A stretch of 64,000 bases of DNA from JAPOUP01 sp026708635 (GCA_965200115.1 OZ241336.1:2170001-2234000); one strand, 5' to 3'. Shown: positions 1-9,374, counted from the stretch's first letter. Notes: a model not told the origin generated them from the letters alone. Numbers and translations: made by a program.

Positions 1-135
1 GGCGGTGCTCTTTCCCGTCCCCCGATCGCCGAACACCAGTACGCCACCCAGTTTCGGGTCGATGGCGCTGAGAAGCATCGCGCGCTTCATATCGTCCTGA
101 CCGACGATGGCCGAAAACGGAAAGACCTTGCTCAT
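1..135 (-). CDS. bchI: Magnesium chelatase subunit I, 5' part only
   Basis: The gene runs off the left edge; only the first 45 codons are present. The translation starts MSKVFPFSAIVGQDDM and reaches GGVLVFGDRGTGKSTA, the Walker A P-loop of the AAA+ BchI/ChlI subunit. BchI drives ATP-dependent insertion of Mg2+ into protoporphyrin IX with BchD and BchH, the first committed step of bacteriochlorophyll synthesis. The ATG overlaps the stop codon of crtA (ATGA), so the two genes are translationally coupled. The crtA-bchI order matches photosynthesis gene clusters of Rhodobacter-type purple bacteria (established knowledge). Confidence 0.9.
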   Translation of the reverse strand, partial: MSKVFPFSAIVGQDDMKRAMLLSAIDPKLGGVLVFGDRGTGKSTA

Positions 136-839
136 CGCGGCCCCAGGCGTTCGAGCGGGCGTTCTCCGCGCCAGCTCCCGCTGTCATCCAGAATACGGAA
201 TCTCGCATAGAGTTCCTCGCGGAACCAGCCTCCATCCCGAACGGCGCGGATGGCCCCGGCATGGGGTCCGTCGGGCGCACGGGCGAAAGCCGCCATTGTT
301 TCCGGATTCGGCCATATCGAGAACGTTACCTGCTGAAGGAAAGGAACTTCCCCGATTCCGATCTTGAAGGCTACATTGGGGTCGGCACCGATCACGCGGC
401 TGATGGTGGGAGTGCGCTTCCAGAATCGCAGGATGTGCCTCGGACGCAATGTCGCGCGCGTGAGGGCGGCAAGCGGCCCGTCCCATTCGGGACCGGCGGG
501 AGCGAAAGGCGTGACACCGGACCAGGCGCCACGGGCCGAGACGGGTGCCAGATAGATCGTCCAGTGCTCGCAGGCCTTGTTTCGGTAGAGCCGGAAGAGA
601 CGCTCTTCGCGAAGACGGGAACGCGCCACACGCTCATCGGGCCATACACAGAGAATCGCGAAAACACCCGAGTTGAATGCTGGCGTGAATCCCTCGCCGG
701 TCCCCGATCCGCAAAGCTTCCAGAACTCGAGTCCGGATATGCGCGACAGGGAGAATCGCGCGGCGCCCATCATCCAGAACGCCCAGATAAGAGCGGTCAG
801 CCGGTCAAATCGATAAAAGCTGAGCGATACGGTCTGAAT
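132..839 (-). CDS. crtA: Spheroidene monooxygenase
   Basis: CrtA oxygenates C-2 of spheroidene to give spheroidenone, the last step of the Rhodobacter-type carotenoid pathway. Recognisable blocks are FWKLCGSGTGEGF, WTIYLAPVSARGAWSG, the ALTRAT segment, and VAFKIGIGEVPFLQQVTFS followed by WFREELYARF. The first in-frame ATG (771-773) would remove a conserved N-terminus. Homology continues upstream as QTVSLSFYRFDRLTALIWAF. No ATG, GTG or TTG lies between that segment and the in-frame stop at 870-872. The codon at the position of the family's initiator Met is ATT (837-839), with AAGGGA 8 nt upstream. I annotate from this ATT as an inferred non-canonical start (235 aa). The stop overlaps bchI. Confidence 0.8.
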   Translation of the reverse strand: MQTVSLSFYRFDRLTALIWAFWMMGAARFSLSRISGLEFWKLCGSGTGEGFTPAFNSGVFAILCVWPDERVARSRLREERLFRLYRNKACEHWTIYLAPVSARGAWSGVTPFAPAGPEWDGPLAALTRATLRPRHILRFWKRTPTISRVIGADPNVAFKIGIGEVPFLQQVTFSIWPNPETMAAFARAPDGPHAGAIRAVRDGGWFREELYARFRILDDSGSWRGERPLERLGPR

Positions 840-856
840 GGGTCGATTCCCTTGAC

Positions 857-874
857 TGTCGGATTTTTCTTACA
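857..874. promoter_or_regulatory. Putative PpsR/CrtJ binding site upstream of crtA
   Basis: The sequence is TGTCGGATTTTTCTTACA, an exact TGT-N12-ACA. This is the published recognition pattern of the oxygen/light repressor PpsR (CrtJ), which represses crt and bch genes. It lies 18-35 nt upstream of the inferred crtA start, where a repressor would overlap the promoter or early transcript. One half-site pair alone is short, so the position next to a known target gene carries much of the weight. Confidence 0.55.
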
Positions 875-1325
875 CGTTATGCTGTTGCGGCGAAATGATT
901 TCGCGACTTTCCCCCGGATATCTCCACGGTGAAATACGCGCGCCCCGTCCGCCTCCATCGATCTGGATCGCGGTCTGCCTGATGGCCGGGGGTGATGCTA
1001 TCGCTGAATGCGAACAAGGATTTCCGGTGGCATGAAGCCTATACGGCCGAACGGCCGTGAGACGGGGTGGCAACTTCCCAAGGGAATGGGTGGCGGGGAT
1101 TTCCCCGAAAATCCCATCAACCGGGATGCGCTTCACGGGCACGGGGGAAAACCATCGCCCGACCGATTACCTTCTTCCAAACCGTCCTGATCGAAGCGGG
1201 CGGGTCGGAAACGGAGGCCAGGCCCCCTCCTCCTGAAACCGCCGGTGCCGCCAGAGATCCTTGGCCGGTTTCCGCCGACGCCACCCGAAGCCCGCGACAA
1301 AGCGATCGGTACCCGGGGGCGGTTG
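875..1325. other. Intergenic region between the photosynthesis and purine-uptake genes
   Basis: About 450 bases separate the convergent end of the ABC operon from the crtA promoter. Short ORFs cross it on both strands but none resembles a protein family or has a convincing ribosome binding site. It must contain the crtA promoter on the minus strand near 880-920; I cannot place the boxes with confidence. Confidence 0.4.
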
Positions 1326-1351
1326 AAAGGGTCCATTTCGATGGACCCTTT
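1326..1351 (-). terminator. Hairpin terminator of the xdh/ABC operon
   Basis: A perfect 11-bp stem (AAAGGGTCCAT / ATGGACCCTTT) closes a 4-nt TTCG loop (plus-strand reading). It lies 18 nt beyond the stop codon of the substrate-binding protein gene. The stem's own A/T ends give a short T run on the transcript. It is well placed to terminate the minus-strand operon. Confidence 0.7.
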
Positions 1352-1368
1352 CCTTGGCGACCCGGCGA

Positions 1369-2436
1369 TCAGTTGGGAACGTCGCCGGTCAGACCCTCAA
1401 CATAGAAATTCATTCCCAGAAGCACGCCATCGTCCGCCGTCTCTCCCTCACCCAGCCAGGGAGAACCGTCCTGATAATTGATCGGTCCGGTAAACGGATG
1501 ATAGTCCCCCGCGGCGATCGAATCCGAGAGCGCCTGGGCATCGGCGCGCACTTCCGCCGGAATGACTTCGGACATCTCGCCGATTTCAACCATGCCGGGA
1601 CCGATGCCGTCCCAGGTATCGGTGGATTCCCAAGTACCGTCCATCACCGCGGCAACCCGGGCGATGTAGTATGGCGCCCAATCGTCGATGATCGAGCTGA
1701 TACGTGGCTCGGGAGCGAATGTGGCCATGTCGGAAGCTTGGCCAAACGAGTAGATGCCCGCGTCTTTCGCCACCGCCTGCGGCGCGGTCGAGTCAGTGTG
1801 TTGCATGATGACATCGACACCTTGATCGACCAGGGCCTGCGCGGCATCGCCCTCCTTGGCGGGATCAAACCAGGTATTTACCCAGACAATGGAGAACTCG
1901 ACATCCGGATTGGCTTTCCTGGCATGGATGAAAGCCGAATTGATTCCCCGAATTACCTCTGGAATCGGGAATGACGCGATGTAGCCGATCCTGTTGGTTT
2001 TCGTCATCTTGCCGGCGATGTGCCCGATAACCGCGCGGCCCTCATAGAACCTGGCTGAGTAGGTCGAGACATTTTCCGCGCGCTTGTAACCGGTCGCGTG
2101 TTCGAATTTCACGTCCGGGAACTTCGCGGCGACGTTGATTGTCGGATCCATGTATCCAAAGGAGGTCGTGAATATCAGGTCCGCGCCGCCGAGCGCCATC
2201 TGCGTCAACGCCCGTTCGGCGTCGGCCCCTTCCGGGACGCTTTCTTGATAGACCGTCTCGACCAGGTCGCCGAACTCTTCCTCCACCGCGAGGCGTCCCT
2301 GATCATGCTCGTAGGTCCAGCCGAGGTCGCCGACCGGACCGACGTATATGAAGCCAACCTTGGTTTTTTCCTGGGCGGCCGCGGCGGCGGCGATCCCGAG
2401 CGAAATCGCGGCGGCGGCAAGGAGTTTTGTTTTCAT
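1369..2436 (-). CDS. BMP-family ABC transporter substrate-binding protein (nucleoside/purine type)
   Basis: A 355-residue periplasmic protein. Residues 1-21 form a signal peptide (MKTKLLAAAAISLGIAAAAA) with no lipobox Cys, then KVGFIYVGPVGDLGWTYEHDQGR, the typical start of the basic-membrane-protein family. Members bind nucleosides or purines for import. A longer ORF begins upstream, but ATG 2434-2436 is preceded by an AGAGG box and starts the signal peptide. It is the last gene of the operon, downstream of two permeases, one ATPase and xdhABC, which points to a purine or nucleoside ligand. Ligand identity is inferred from context. Confidence 0.9.
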   Translation of the reverse strand: MKTKLLAAAAISLGIAAAAAAQEKTKVGFIYVGPVGDLGWTYEHDQGRLAVEEEFGDLVETVYQESVPEGADAERALTQMALGGADLIFTTSFGYMDPTINVAAKFPDVKFEHATGYKRAENVSTYSARFYEGRAVIGHIAGKMTKTNRIGYIASFPIPEVIRGINSAFIHARKANPDVEFSIVWVNTWFDPAKEGDAAQALVDQGVDVIMQHTDSTAPQAVAKDAGIYSFGQASDMATFAPEPRISSIIDDWAPYYIARVAAVMDGTWESTDTWDGIGPGMVEIGEMSEVIPAEVRADAQALSDSIAAGDYHPFTGPINYQDGSPWLGEGETADDGVLLGMNFYVEGLTGDVPN

Positions 2437-2491
2437 GTGGATTACCTCTTCTGCATGGCGGGCCCCGGCCCGCCGTTTCGGCCACAACCCC

Positions 2492-3424
2492 CTAGGCGGG
2501 GGCATGGAAAGGACGCCCAAGGTCCGCGGGCGCGTTGAGAGCTGACCGGCCGCGACCTGTGGACATGATTATAAGTACGAGAATCGTTATCAGATATGGC
2601 GACATGGACAAGTACTCCACCGGCACTTCCACGCCCGCCGCCTGTAAATTCAGCTGAAGCACGGCCACACCGCCGAACAGATACGCTCCGACAAGAACCC
2701 AGACCGGTTTCCACGACGAGAACACAACGATGGCGAGCGCGATCCAGCCCGCTCCGGCCGTCATACCCTCGGTCCATTGAGGGACGCGGATAAGACTCAG
2801 ATACGCGCCTCCCAGTCCCGCGCACGCGCCGCCGAACGCTATGGCCGCCAGACGGACCCGTATCACTTTGTAACCCAACGCATGCGCGGCGTCATGGCTC
2901 TCTCCCACAGCCCGCAGGATCAGACCCCAGCGGCTGTACCGAAGGAACGCCCAGACGCCGCCCACCAGCGCGAGCGACAGATAGACAATGACGTCATGAC
3001 GGAAGAGCATCTTTCCGAGCCCGGGTATGTCCGCCAGCGGACCAAGGCTGAGATCGCCGACCGGGGGCGGGCGGACCATCAGGTAACTCTCGCCTATCAG
3101 CGCCGAGAGACCCAGGCCAAAAAGGGTCAACGCGAGTCCGCTCGCCACCTGGTTCGAAAGAAGGACTTGCGTAAGCACGCCGAATACCAGCGCCAGCATG
3201 GCCCCTCCGACAACCGCGCCGACGAAACCGAGAAAGACGGAACCGGTATTCACCGAGACCGCATAGCCCGAAACCGCGCCGATGATCATCATCCCCTCGA
3301 CACCGAGATTGAGGACCCCTGACTTTTCGACCACCAACTCCCCGATCGCCGCCAGCAGAATCGGCGTCGCCGCAACCATCAGGGAGGCGGCCAGAACCGC
3401 CGGGTTTATGACCGAAAGATCCAT
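2492..3424 (-). CDS. ABC transporter permease, nucleoside type (second permease)
   Basis: A 310-residue inner-membrane protein with eight or so hydrophobic segments. It carries the BPD_transp_2 pattern (GELVVEKSGVLNLGVEGMM near residues 28-46; GVAALNPADLG-like tail) of the NupQ/YufQ branch. It pairs with the preceding gene product to form the membrane channel of the importer. The ATG overlaps the upstream stop (TAATG), indicating translational coupling. Confidence 0.9.
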   Translation of the reverse strand: MDLSVINPAVLAASLMVAATPILLAAIGELVVEKSGVLNLGVEGMMIIGAVSGYAVSVNTGSVFLGFVGAVVGGAMLALVFGVLTQVLLSNQVASGLALTLFGLGLSALIGESYLMVRPPPVGDLSLGPLADIPGLGKMLFRHDVIVYLSLALVGGVWAFLRYSRWGLILRAVGESHDAAHALGYKVIRVRLAAIAFGGACAGLGGAYLSLIRVPQWTEGMTAGAGWIALAIVVFSSWKPVWVLVGAYLFGGVAVLQLNLQAAGVEVPVEYLSMSPYLITILVLIIMSTGRGRSALNAPADLGRPFHAPA

Positions 3425-4506
3425 TACGCCGCCTCCGGTGAACCAAGTCGGATTCGATAGCTGGCCAGAACGTCGACGGCCAAAAGGAAAAACAGCAGCA
3501 TTCCCTGAAAGGCCTGGATAGCCGACGCGGGCAGCCCCAGGTTGGCCTGTGCCGCCTCGCCGCCAATAAACGTCAGCGCCAGAAGCAGGCCCGCCAGCAG
3601 GATGCCGATTGGATGCAGACGCCCAAGGAAAGCGACGATTATGGCGGTGAAGCCGTAGCCCGAATTGAAGTCGATGCTGATCTGGCCAGAGGGTCCGCTG
3701 ACCTCGAACAATCCCGCCAGCCCCGCCAGCGCCCCGCCAGCGCCAAGACAGAAAACGATAAGCAGGTTCGGACGGACTCCGGCGAAGCGCGCCGCGCGCG
3801 GACTCGCCCCGGCAAGGCGGATCTGATAGCCGAGCATATGCCGGCTAAGAAGGACGTAGGCGAAAATCACCGCCAGTAACGCCGTAACCACCCCCCAATG
3901 AATTCCCGTGCCCGCGATGATCTCCGCATTCGACGCCGCCTCATACTGCCTGAGGTTTCTGCTGCCGGGGAAGCCGGCACCGTCCGGATTGCGCAGAAGG
4001 CCAAGAGACACGGACGCGAGCAGCTGCTCGGCCACATAGACCAGCAGGAGCGAAACCAGAATTTCATTGGTATTGAACCACACCTTCAGAACCGCTGGAA
4101 TCATCGCCCAAGCGAATCCGCCAATGGCGCCCGCGACTATCATGAGCGGAAAAATGAACCAGAACCCGGCCGGATAGAAAGCTAGCCCGACCCCCGCGCC
4201 GCAGATCGCGCCAACGATATACTGGCCCTCGGCGCCGATGTTCCAGATACCCGCGCGAAAGCCGAGCGAAAGCCCGATGGCGATAAGGATCAGCGGGCCC
4301 GCTTTCACCAGCAGTTGGCCGCGGTAGTACCAGGCAAACTCACCGAACAGCGGATCCCAGAAAATCGTACGAATGGAAATGAACGGATCCTTGCCCAGAA
4401 ATCCGAACAGGGCGCTACCCGCCACCATCGTCAGCGCCACCGCCACCAGCGGCGTGGCGGCCGCCCACAGTCGGCTCGCCTGCGGGCGCCGTTCCAGCCG
4501 GATCAT
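3424..4506 (-). CDS. ABC transporter permease, nucleoside type (first permease)
   Basis: A 360-residue polytopic membrane protein of the NupP/YufP branch. After an N-terminal transmembrane helix it has the conserved GFRAGIWNIGAEGQY segment (about residues 85-100) and FNTNEILVSLLLVYVA, the region that contacts the ATPase. It is the partner of the adjacent permease. An 88-nt gap separates it from the ATPase gene upstream; no terminator is visible there. Confidence 0.9.
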   Translation of the reverse strand: MIRLERRPQASRLWAAATPLVAVALTMVAGSALFGFLGKDPFISIRTIFWDPLFGEFAWYYRGQLLVKAGPLILIAIGLSLGFRAGIWNIGAEGQYIVGAICGAGVGLAFYPAGFWFIFPLMIVAGAIGGFAWAMIPAVLKVWFNTNEILVSLLLVYVAEQLLASVSLGLLRNPDGAGFPGSRNLRQYEAASNAEIIAGTGIHWGVVTALLAVIFAYVLLSRHMLGYQIRLAGASPRAARFAGVRPNLLIVFCLGAGGALAGLAGLFEVSGPSGQISIDFNSGYGFTAIIVAFLGRLHPIGILLAGLLLALTFIGGEAAQANLGLPASAIQAFQGMLLFFLLAVDVLASYRIRLGSPEAA

Positions 4507-4594
4507 GTCTCTCTCCCGGATTTCATGTCAGCTACCGGGCACCACCGCGGGGCGCGGCGGCATCCCTGAGGCTTGCCTCCCGGGACGTGGAAAC

Positions 4595-6118
4595 TCATGC
4601 CGCGGCATTTCCCGGGGCCAGGTCATGCGCTCCGCCCATCATCAGGCCAATTTCATCCATCGTCAGCCCGGCAACCTGTCGGGCGTCGGACAGCCGCCCT
4701 CCATTCAAAGCCGCGAAACGATCGGAAATCTCCACCAGTTCGTCGAGATCCTGGCTGATCACAATCACGGCCGCGCCCTCCGCGGCGAGGTCGAGAAGCG
4801 CCTGCCGGATCGCCGCCGCCGCCGCCGCGTCAACGCCCCAGGTCGGCTGGTTCACCACCAGACAGGCCGGTCGCTGCAGGATTTCCCTGCCGATCACAAA
4901 CTTCTGGAGGTTGCCCCCCGACAGCGATCTCGCCGCACTTGCGGGACCGGGCGTTCGGACGTCGAATGCGGAGATAATCCTTTTGGCGAAGGCACGCGCC
5001 CTATTCCAGCGCAGAAAGCCCCTACCAACCAGCCCTTCGCGGACCGCGCCGGTCAGCAGGGCGTTTTCAGTGAGCGACATATCGGGAACGGCCGCATGCC
5101 CCAGCCGCTCCTCGGGCGCGGCGAGCAGACCGAGCCGCCGTCGCGCGACCGGACCGAAATTCCCGATGTCATTTCCATGGAACCTCAAGGCACCCCGCAC
5201 CACCCGCACCTCGCCCGAGAGCGCGGCGAGCAGTTCATCCTGACCGTTTCCGGCCACACCCCCAATACCGAGAATCTCACCCGAACGCACGTCGAGTCCC
5301 ACGTCCTTCAGACCGGTACCGAACGGACTCGCCGGAGCCACCGACAGCGCGGCGATGTCAAGAACGGTCGCGCCCGGCGTTCCTGGCCTGCGCGACGGTG
5401 TCTTCAGGGTCGATCCAACCATCATCTCCGCCATCGACCGCACCGACTCCGCGCTTGGTTGGCAGATACCCGTGACCCGCCCTTCCCGCAGGACGGTCGC
5501 GCGGTCACAAAGCTTCCTTATCTCCTCCAGCTTGTGGCTGATGTAAAGAATCGCGGTCCCTTCAGCCCGCAGCCTTCGCAGCGTTTCGAAAAGGATCTCG
5601 ACCTCCTGCGGAGTCAGAACCGATGTCGGTTCATCCATGATCAGCAATTTTGGATCCTGGAGTAGACAGCGGATGATCTCAACCCGCTGGCGCTCTCCTG
5701 CGCTGAGCTCGCCCACCAGTCGATCGGGGCTAAGCGGCAGTCCAAACGCCTTTCCGACTTCGCGGATCCGCTTCGCGAGCTTCCGCTGCGGTGGCGGGTT
5801 TTCCATGCCGAGAGCGATGTTTTCGGCCACGTTCAGCGCCTCGAAAAGCGAGAAATGCTGGAACACCATCGTAATTCCGGACGCCCTCGCCGAATGCGGT
5901 GACGCCGGTTCGTAAGGGGAACCGGCGAACTCCATGCGCCCGCTATCCGGACGGACGAGGCCGTAGACCATCTTGACAAGGGTCGACTTTCCGGCACCGT
6001 TCTCACCCAGCAGCGCGTGAACCTCGCCCGGCGCGATGGAAAACGAGACGTTGTCGTTCGCCACGACCCCGGGGTAGGTTTTCGTCAACCCGTCGACGGC
6101 CAGAAGTGTATCCGTCAT
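4595..6118 (-). CDS. ABC transporter ATP-binding protein with two nucleotide-binding domains
   Basis: A 507-residue double ATPase. Domain 1: Walker A GENGAGKS (about 38-45), signature LSAGERQRVEI and Walker B LLIMDEPTS. Domain 2: a degenerate P-loop GVAGNGQDEL, signature LSGGNLQKFVIGRE and a modified Walker B VVNQPTWGVD. This asymmetry is normal for the nucleoside/sugar (YufO, RbsA-like) family, with domain 1 catalytic. The long ORF extends upstream, but ATG 6116-6118 overlaps the xdhC stop (ATGA) and begins the homology (MTDTLLAVDGLTKTYPG). Confidence 0.92.
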   Translation of the reverse strand: MTDTLLAVDGLTKTYPGVVANDNVSFSIAPGEVHALLGENGAGKSTLVKMVYGLVRPDSGRMEFAGSPYEPASPHSARASGITMVFQHFSLFEALNVAENIALGMENPPPQRKLAKRIREVGKAFGLPLSPDRLVGELSAGERQRVEIIRCLLQDPKLLIMDEPTSVLTPQEVEILFETLRRLRAEGTAILYISHKLEEIRKLCDRATVLREGRVTGICQPSAESVRSMAEMMVGSTLKTPSRRPGTPGATVLDIAALSVAPASPFGTGLKDVGLDVRSGEILGIGGVAGNGQDELLAALSGEVRVVRGALRFHGNDIGNFGPVARRRLGLLAAPEERLGHAAVPDMSLTENALLTGAVREGLVGRGFLRWNRARAFAKRIISAFDVRTPGPASAARSLSGGNLQKFVIGREILQRPACLVVNQPTWGVDAAAAAAIRQALLDLAAEGAAVIVISQDLDELVEISDRFAALNGGRLSDARQVAGLTMDEIGLMMGGAHDLAPGNAAA

Positions 6119-7077
6119 GTCGCCGCTACGCTTCCAAACGGTGTTTTGCATCCATTCATCAAACGCGCGGCGGTGCCGATGGCGATCGCCTGAGGATGCT
6201 TGCCGAGCCCGGTAACTCCAATCGGGCACTCTATTCTGTCGATATCCGCCTCTGAGCGCCCCAGTGACATGAGCCGCCTGCGGAAACGCGTCCATTTTGT
6301 CTCCGAGCCGATCAGGCCAGCGTAAAAGAAGGACCGGTCAAGCACCAGGTGACAAAGTTCAAGGTCCAGTTCGTGATCATGCGTCATTATGAAATGGGCG
6401 GCGTCCGGTGGCGTACCGGCCATCACTTCCCCCGGCCGCCGTCCCAGTGACAGCCGCAAATCTCCTGGCGACCCGCAGGCAGGCCGTGTCCGTATGTCGG
6501 TAACGGTGACCTGGACATCGGGCAGTGGATCCAGAATTCGCGCCAGCGCGGTCCCCACATGGCCGGCGCCATAGATAAAGACCGGCAGACGGCGCGTGCG
6601 AGCCGGCTCAAGCAACCATCCATCCATTAGTTCGACCGCTGGCTTTATTTCGCCGTCCGAAGCCAAGGCGGCGATCCGTTTGACGACCCGGCCCGGCATT
6701 TCGGTGGATCCCGTGATCCGCCGCGCGGATATTCCGCTGTCCGACCCGGACGCGACGGTAGACGCTTCCAGCCAGAGCGGCTCGTCCCAGATTTCCGTCA
6801 CCAGCGTCAACGACCCGCCACAGCACTGGCCCAATCCGGGTCCCAGGGGCTGGCGGCGGACATCGGGGGCGGAACGACTCCCCAGCAGTTCAACGGCGCG
6901 CGCCACCGCCTGGTATTCCAGCCGTCCTCCGCCGATGCTGCCATCCGTACCTTCCTCCCAGACGAGCATGGAGGCCCCCCTCTCACGAGGCGTCGAACCC
7001 TTACTGTCCGCGATGACAACCCGTGCGACGCGACCGTGGCTTTTCACCGCCTCGCCCAGGGCCTCGAAATCGATCAT
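6115..7077 (-). CDS. xdhC: Xanthine dehydrogenase accessory protein
   Basis: A 320-residue protein. The N-terminal XdhC domain shows the RGASMLVWEEGTDGSIGGG and GPGLGQCCGGSLTLV blocks. A C-terminal Rossmann-like half has VFIYGAGHVGTALARIL and the motif FIMTHDHELDLELC. XdhC binds molybdenum cofactor and inserts the sulfurated form into the XdhB subunit; it is not part of the final enzyme. Start and stop both overlap neighbours by 4 nt. Confidence 0.92.
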   Translation of the reverse strand: MIDFEALGEAVKSHGRVARVVIADSKGSTPRERGASMLVWEEGTDGSIGGGRLEYQAVARAVELLGSRSAPDVRRQPLGPGLGQCCGGSLTLVTEIWDEPLWLEASTVASGSDSGISARRITGSTEMPGRVVKRIAALASDGEIKPAVELMDGWLLEPARTRRLPVFIYGAGHVGTALARILDPLPDVQVTVTDIRTRPACGSPGDLRLSLGRRPGEVMAGTPPDAAHFIMTHDHELDLELCHLVLDRSFFYAGLIGSETKWTRFRRRLMSLGRSEADIDRIECPIGVTGLGKHPQAIAIGTAARLMNGCKTPFGSVAAT

Positions 7078-9374
7078 GCTTCCGTGTCCCGTATCCGCCG
7101 AACCGCCGAAAGCAGCCGTTCCGGTGTCGCGGGCGCGTCAAGCGCGGGATAGGCCTTACCGCAGGCCGCGACGGCATCACTCAACGCGAGAAACGCGGAT
7201 ATTCCCAATAGAAGCGGCGGCTCACCCACTGCCTTGGAACGATGTATCGTGTTCTCGCGGTTCCTTCCGCGCCGCCAAAGCGATACGTTGAACACATCCG
7301 GACGGTCGGAGCAGGCGGGAATCTTATAGGTGGAGGGAGCGTGCGTACGCAGCCGCCCGAGATCGTCCCAGACGAGCTCCTCCATGGTAAGCCAGCCAGC
7401 GCCCTGAACGAAGCCGCCCTCCACCTGGCCAATGTCAATTGCCGGATTGAGGGATGTTCCCGCGTCGTGAAGAATATCCGTCCTCAGGATGCGGTTTTCG
7501 CCTGTCAGCGTATCAAGCACGACTTCCGTCACCGCCGCACCGTAAGCGAAGTAGTAGAACGGCCTGCCCTGACCTTTCAGACGGTTCCACTCCAGCTTCG
7601 GCGTTTTGTAGAATCCCGTCGCCGACAGGCTGATCCGTCCCTGATAGCACTTTCCCGCCGCCTCCGCGAAGCTGTAGGCGGCGTCTCCGACGAGGACCCG
7701 CCCTCCCTCGAAGCGGACATCGGCGGCGGAGGCCTGATGCTCCATCGCCAGGTGCCCGGCCATGCGGTCCCGTATGGTATCGCAGGCGTACGACACTGCC
7801 ATTCCGTTCAGGTCGGAACCGGATGACGCCGCGGTGGCGGACGTGTTTGGCACCTTGCCCGTGTCCGTGGGCGTGACGCTGACCGTCTCAATTGGAACGC
7901 CAAACCGGTCGGCGGCCACCTGCGCCACTTTCTGGAAGAGACCCTGGCCCATTTCAGTGCCGCCGTGATTCATGTGAATCGAGCCATCCTGATAGACATG
8001 CACCAGCGCTCCCGCCTGATTGAGGTGAGTCAGCGTGAACGAAATCCCGAACTTGACCGGAGTCAGCGCGATGCCTCTTTTCAGAACCGGGTTAGCGGCG
8101 TTCCACCCCGCCACCGCGCCGCGGCGTTCCCGGTAACGGGAGGAGGCTTCCAGCTCCTCCGTCATCGCGTGCAGCGCGAAGTCCTCGACCGGCATCCGGT
8201 AATGGGTCGTCCTGGGTGCGTCGGGCGTGCCCTGCGCGGGATAGTAGTTGAGCCTGCGGACCTCCAAGGGATCACGACCGAGATCATGGGCTATATGATC
8301 GATCACCCGTTCGATGCCGATCGTTCCCTGCGGTCCCCCGAAGCCGCGGAAGGCCGTGGCTGACTGTGTGTTGGTGCGCAGGCGGTGGCTTTCGATCCGG
8401 GCGGCCGGGAGATGATAGGCGTTGTCGGACTGGAGCATCGCGCGGTCGGCGACCGGCAGGGAGAGATCCTGGGACCATCCACACCTGCTGTAGTGTATGA
8501 ACTCCACTCCCCTGATCCTGCCGTCGCGTCCATATCCGGCGCGGTAAACGATACGGAAATCGTGGCGCTTTCCGGTGACCATCATGTCATCGTCGCGATC
8601 ATAGCGCATTTTGCAGGGCCTGCCGGTCATATGGGCGGCAATGGCGCAGGCGCATGCCACCGCGTTCCCCTGGCTTTCCTTGCCGCCAAACCCTCCACCC
8701 ATCCGGCGGACCTCCACGCGCACCGAGTGCATCGGGACGCCTAGCGCGTCCGCGACCTTGTGCTGGATTTCCGTCGGATGCTGGCTGGAGCAATGAACGA
8801 CCATGCCACCGTTTTCCTGCGGCAACGCCAGCGCGGCCTGTCCCTCGAGGTAGAAATGTTCCTGTCCGCCGAGATCGAGCGTGCCTTCGACGACATGTTC
8901 GGCGGACGCGATGGCCGATCCGGCGTCACCCTTCTGCCAGACCAGCGGGCCATCCTCAAACCTGCTGTCGGCCGCGATGGCGTCGTCGATGGTCAGAAGC
9001 GCCGGCAGTTCCGCGAATTCCATCCTTGCCGCCCGGGCCGCGCGGCGCGCGGCAAGATGGCTGTCCGCGGCCACGACAAAAACGGGCTGACCGACGTAGA
9101 AAACCTTTTCAACTGCAAGAAGCGGTTCATCATGCACGGACGGCGAGACGTCATTGGCGAAAGGTAGATCATCGGCGGTGAGGACCGAGACCACTCCCGC
9201 CGCATCGCGTACCGGATCGAGATCAAGCGTTTCTATGCGGCCGTGCGCGCACCCGCTCAGCCCAAAGGCGAGTGACAGCGTTTCCGTCGGCACCGGAATG
9301 TCGTCGACGTAGCGCGCCGAACCGGTGACGTGAAGCCGGGCGGAGTCATGTGGCAGGGCGAGTGCGACGCTCAT
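7074..9374 (-). CDS. xdhB: Xanthine dehydrogenase, molybdopterin-binding subunit
   Basis: A 766-residue large subunit that oxidises hypoxanthine and xanthine to urate at the Mo centre. Visible motifs are QEHFYLEGQAALA (about 170-182), the cofactor loop GGGFGGKE (about 226), RGFGGPQ containing the substrate-binding Arg, and VGEPPLLLG near residue 715, with the catalytic Glu of the family. Length is normal for the bacterial split enzyme. It overlaps xdhA and xdhC by 4 nt each. Confidence 0.95.
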   Translation of the reverse strand: MSVALALPHDSARLHVTGSARYVDDIPVPTETLSLAFGLSGCAHGRIETLDLDPVRDAAGVVSVLTADDLPFANDVSPSVHDEPLLAVEKVFYVGQPVFVVAADSHLAARRAARAARMEFAELPALLTIDDAIAADSRFEDGPLVWQKGDAGSAIASAEHVVEGTLDLGGQEHFYLEGQAALALPQENGGMVVHCSSQHPTEIQHKVADALGVPMHSVRVEVRRMGGGFGGKESQGNAVACACAIAAHMTGRPCKMRYDRDDDMMVTGKRHDFRIVYRAGYGRDGRIRGVEFIHYSRCGWSQDLSLPVADRAMLQSDNAYHLPAARIESHRLRTNTQSATAFRGFGGPQGTIGIERVIDHIAHDLGRDPLEVRRLNYYPAQGTPDAPRTTHYRMPVEDFALHAMTEELEASSRYRERRGAVAGWNAANPVLKRGIALTPVKFGISFTLTHLNQAGALVHVYQDGSIHMNHGGTEMGQGLFQKVAQVAADRFGVPIETVSVTPTDTGKVPNTSATAASSGSDLNGMAVSYACDTIRDRMAGHLAMEHQASAADVRFEGGRVLVGDAAYSFAEAAGKCYQGRISLSATGFYKTPKLEWNRLKGQGRPFYYFAYGAAVTEVVLDTLTGENRILRTDILHDAGTSLNPAIDIGQVEGGFVQGAGWLTMEELVWDDLGRLRTHAPSTYKIPACSDRPDVFNVSLWRRGRNRENTIHRSKAVGEPPLLLGISAFLALSDAVAACGKAYPALDAPATPERLLSAVRRIRDTEA

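Noticed and set aside
870..1142. 90-codon minus ORF between the ABC operon and crtA
   Set aside because: No ribosome site, no family resemblance, and it overlaps the putative PpsR site.
4373..5665. Plus-strand 430-codon ORF opposite the double ABC ATPase
   Set aside because: The minus strand has both sets of Walker and signature motifs in order; the plus frame has none.
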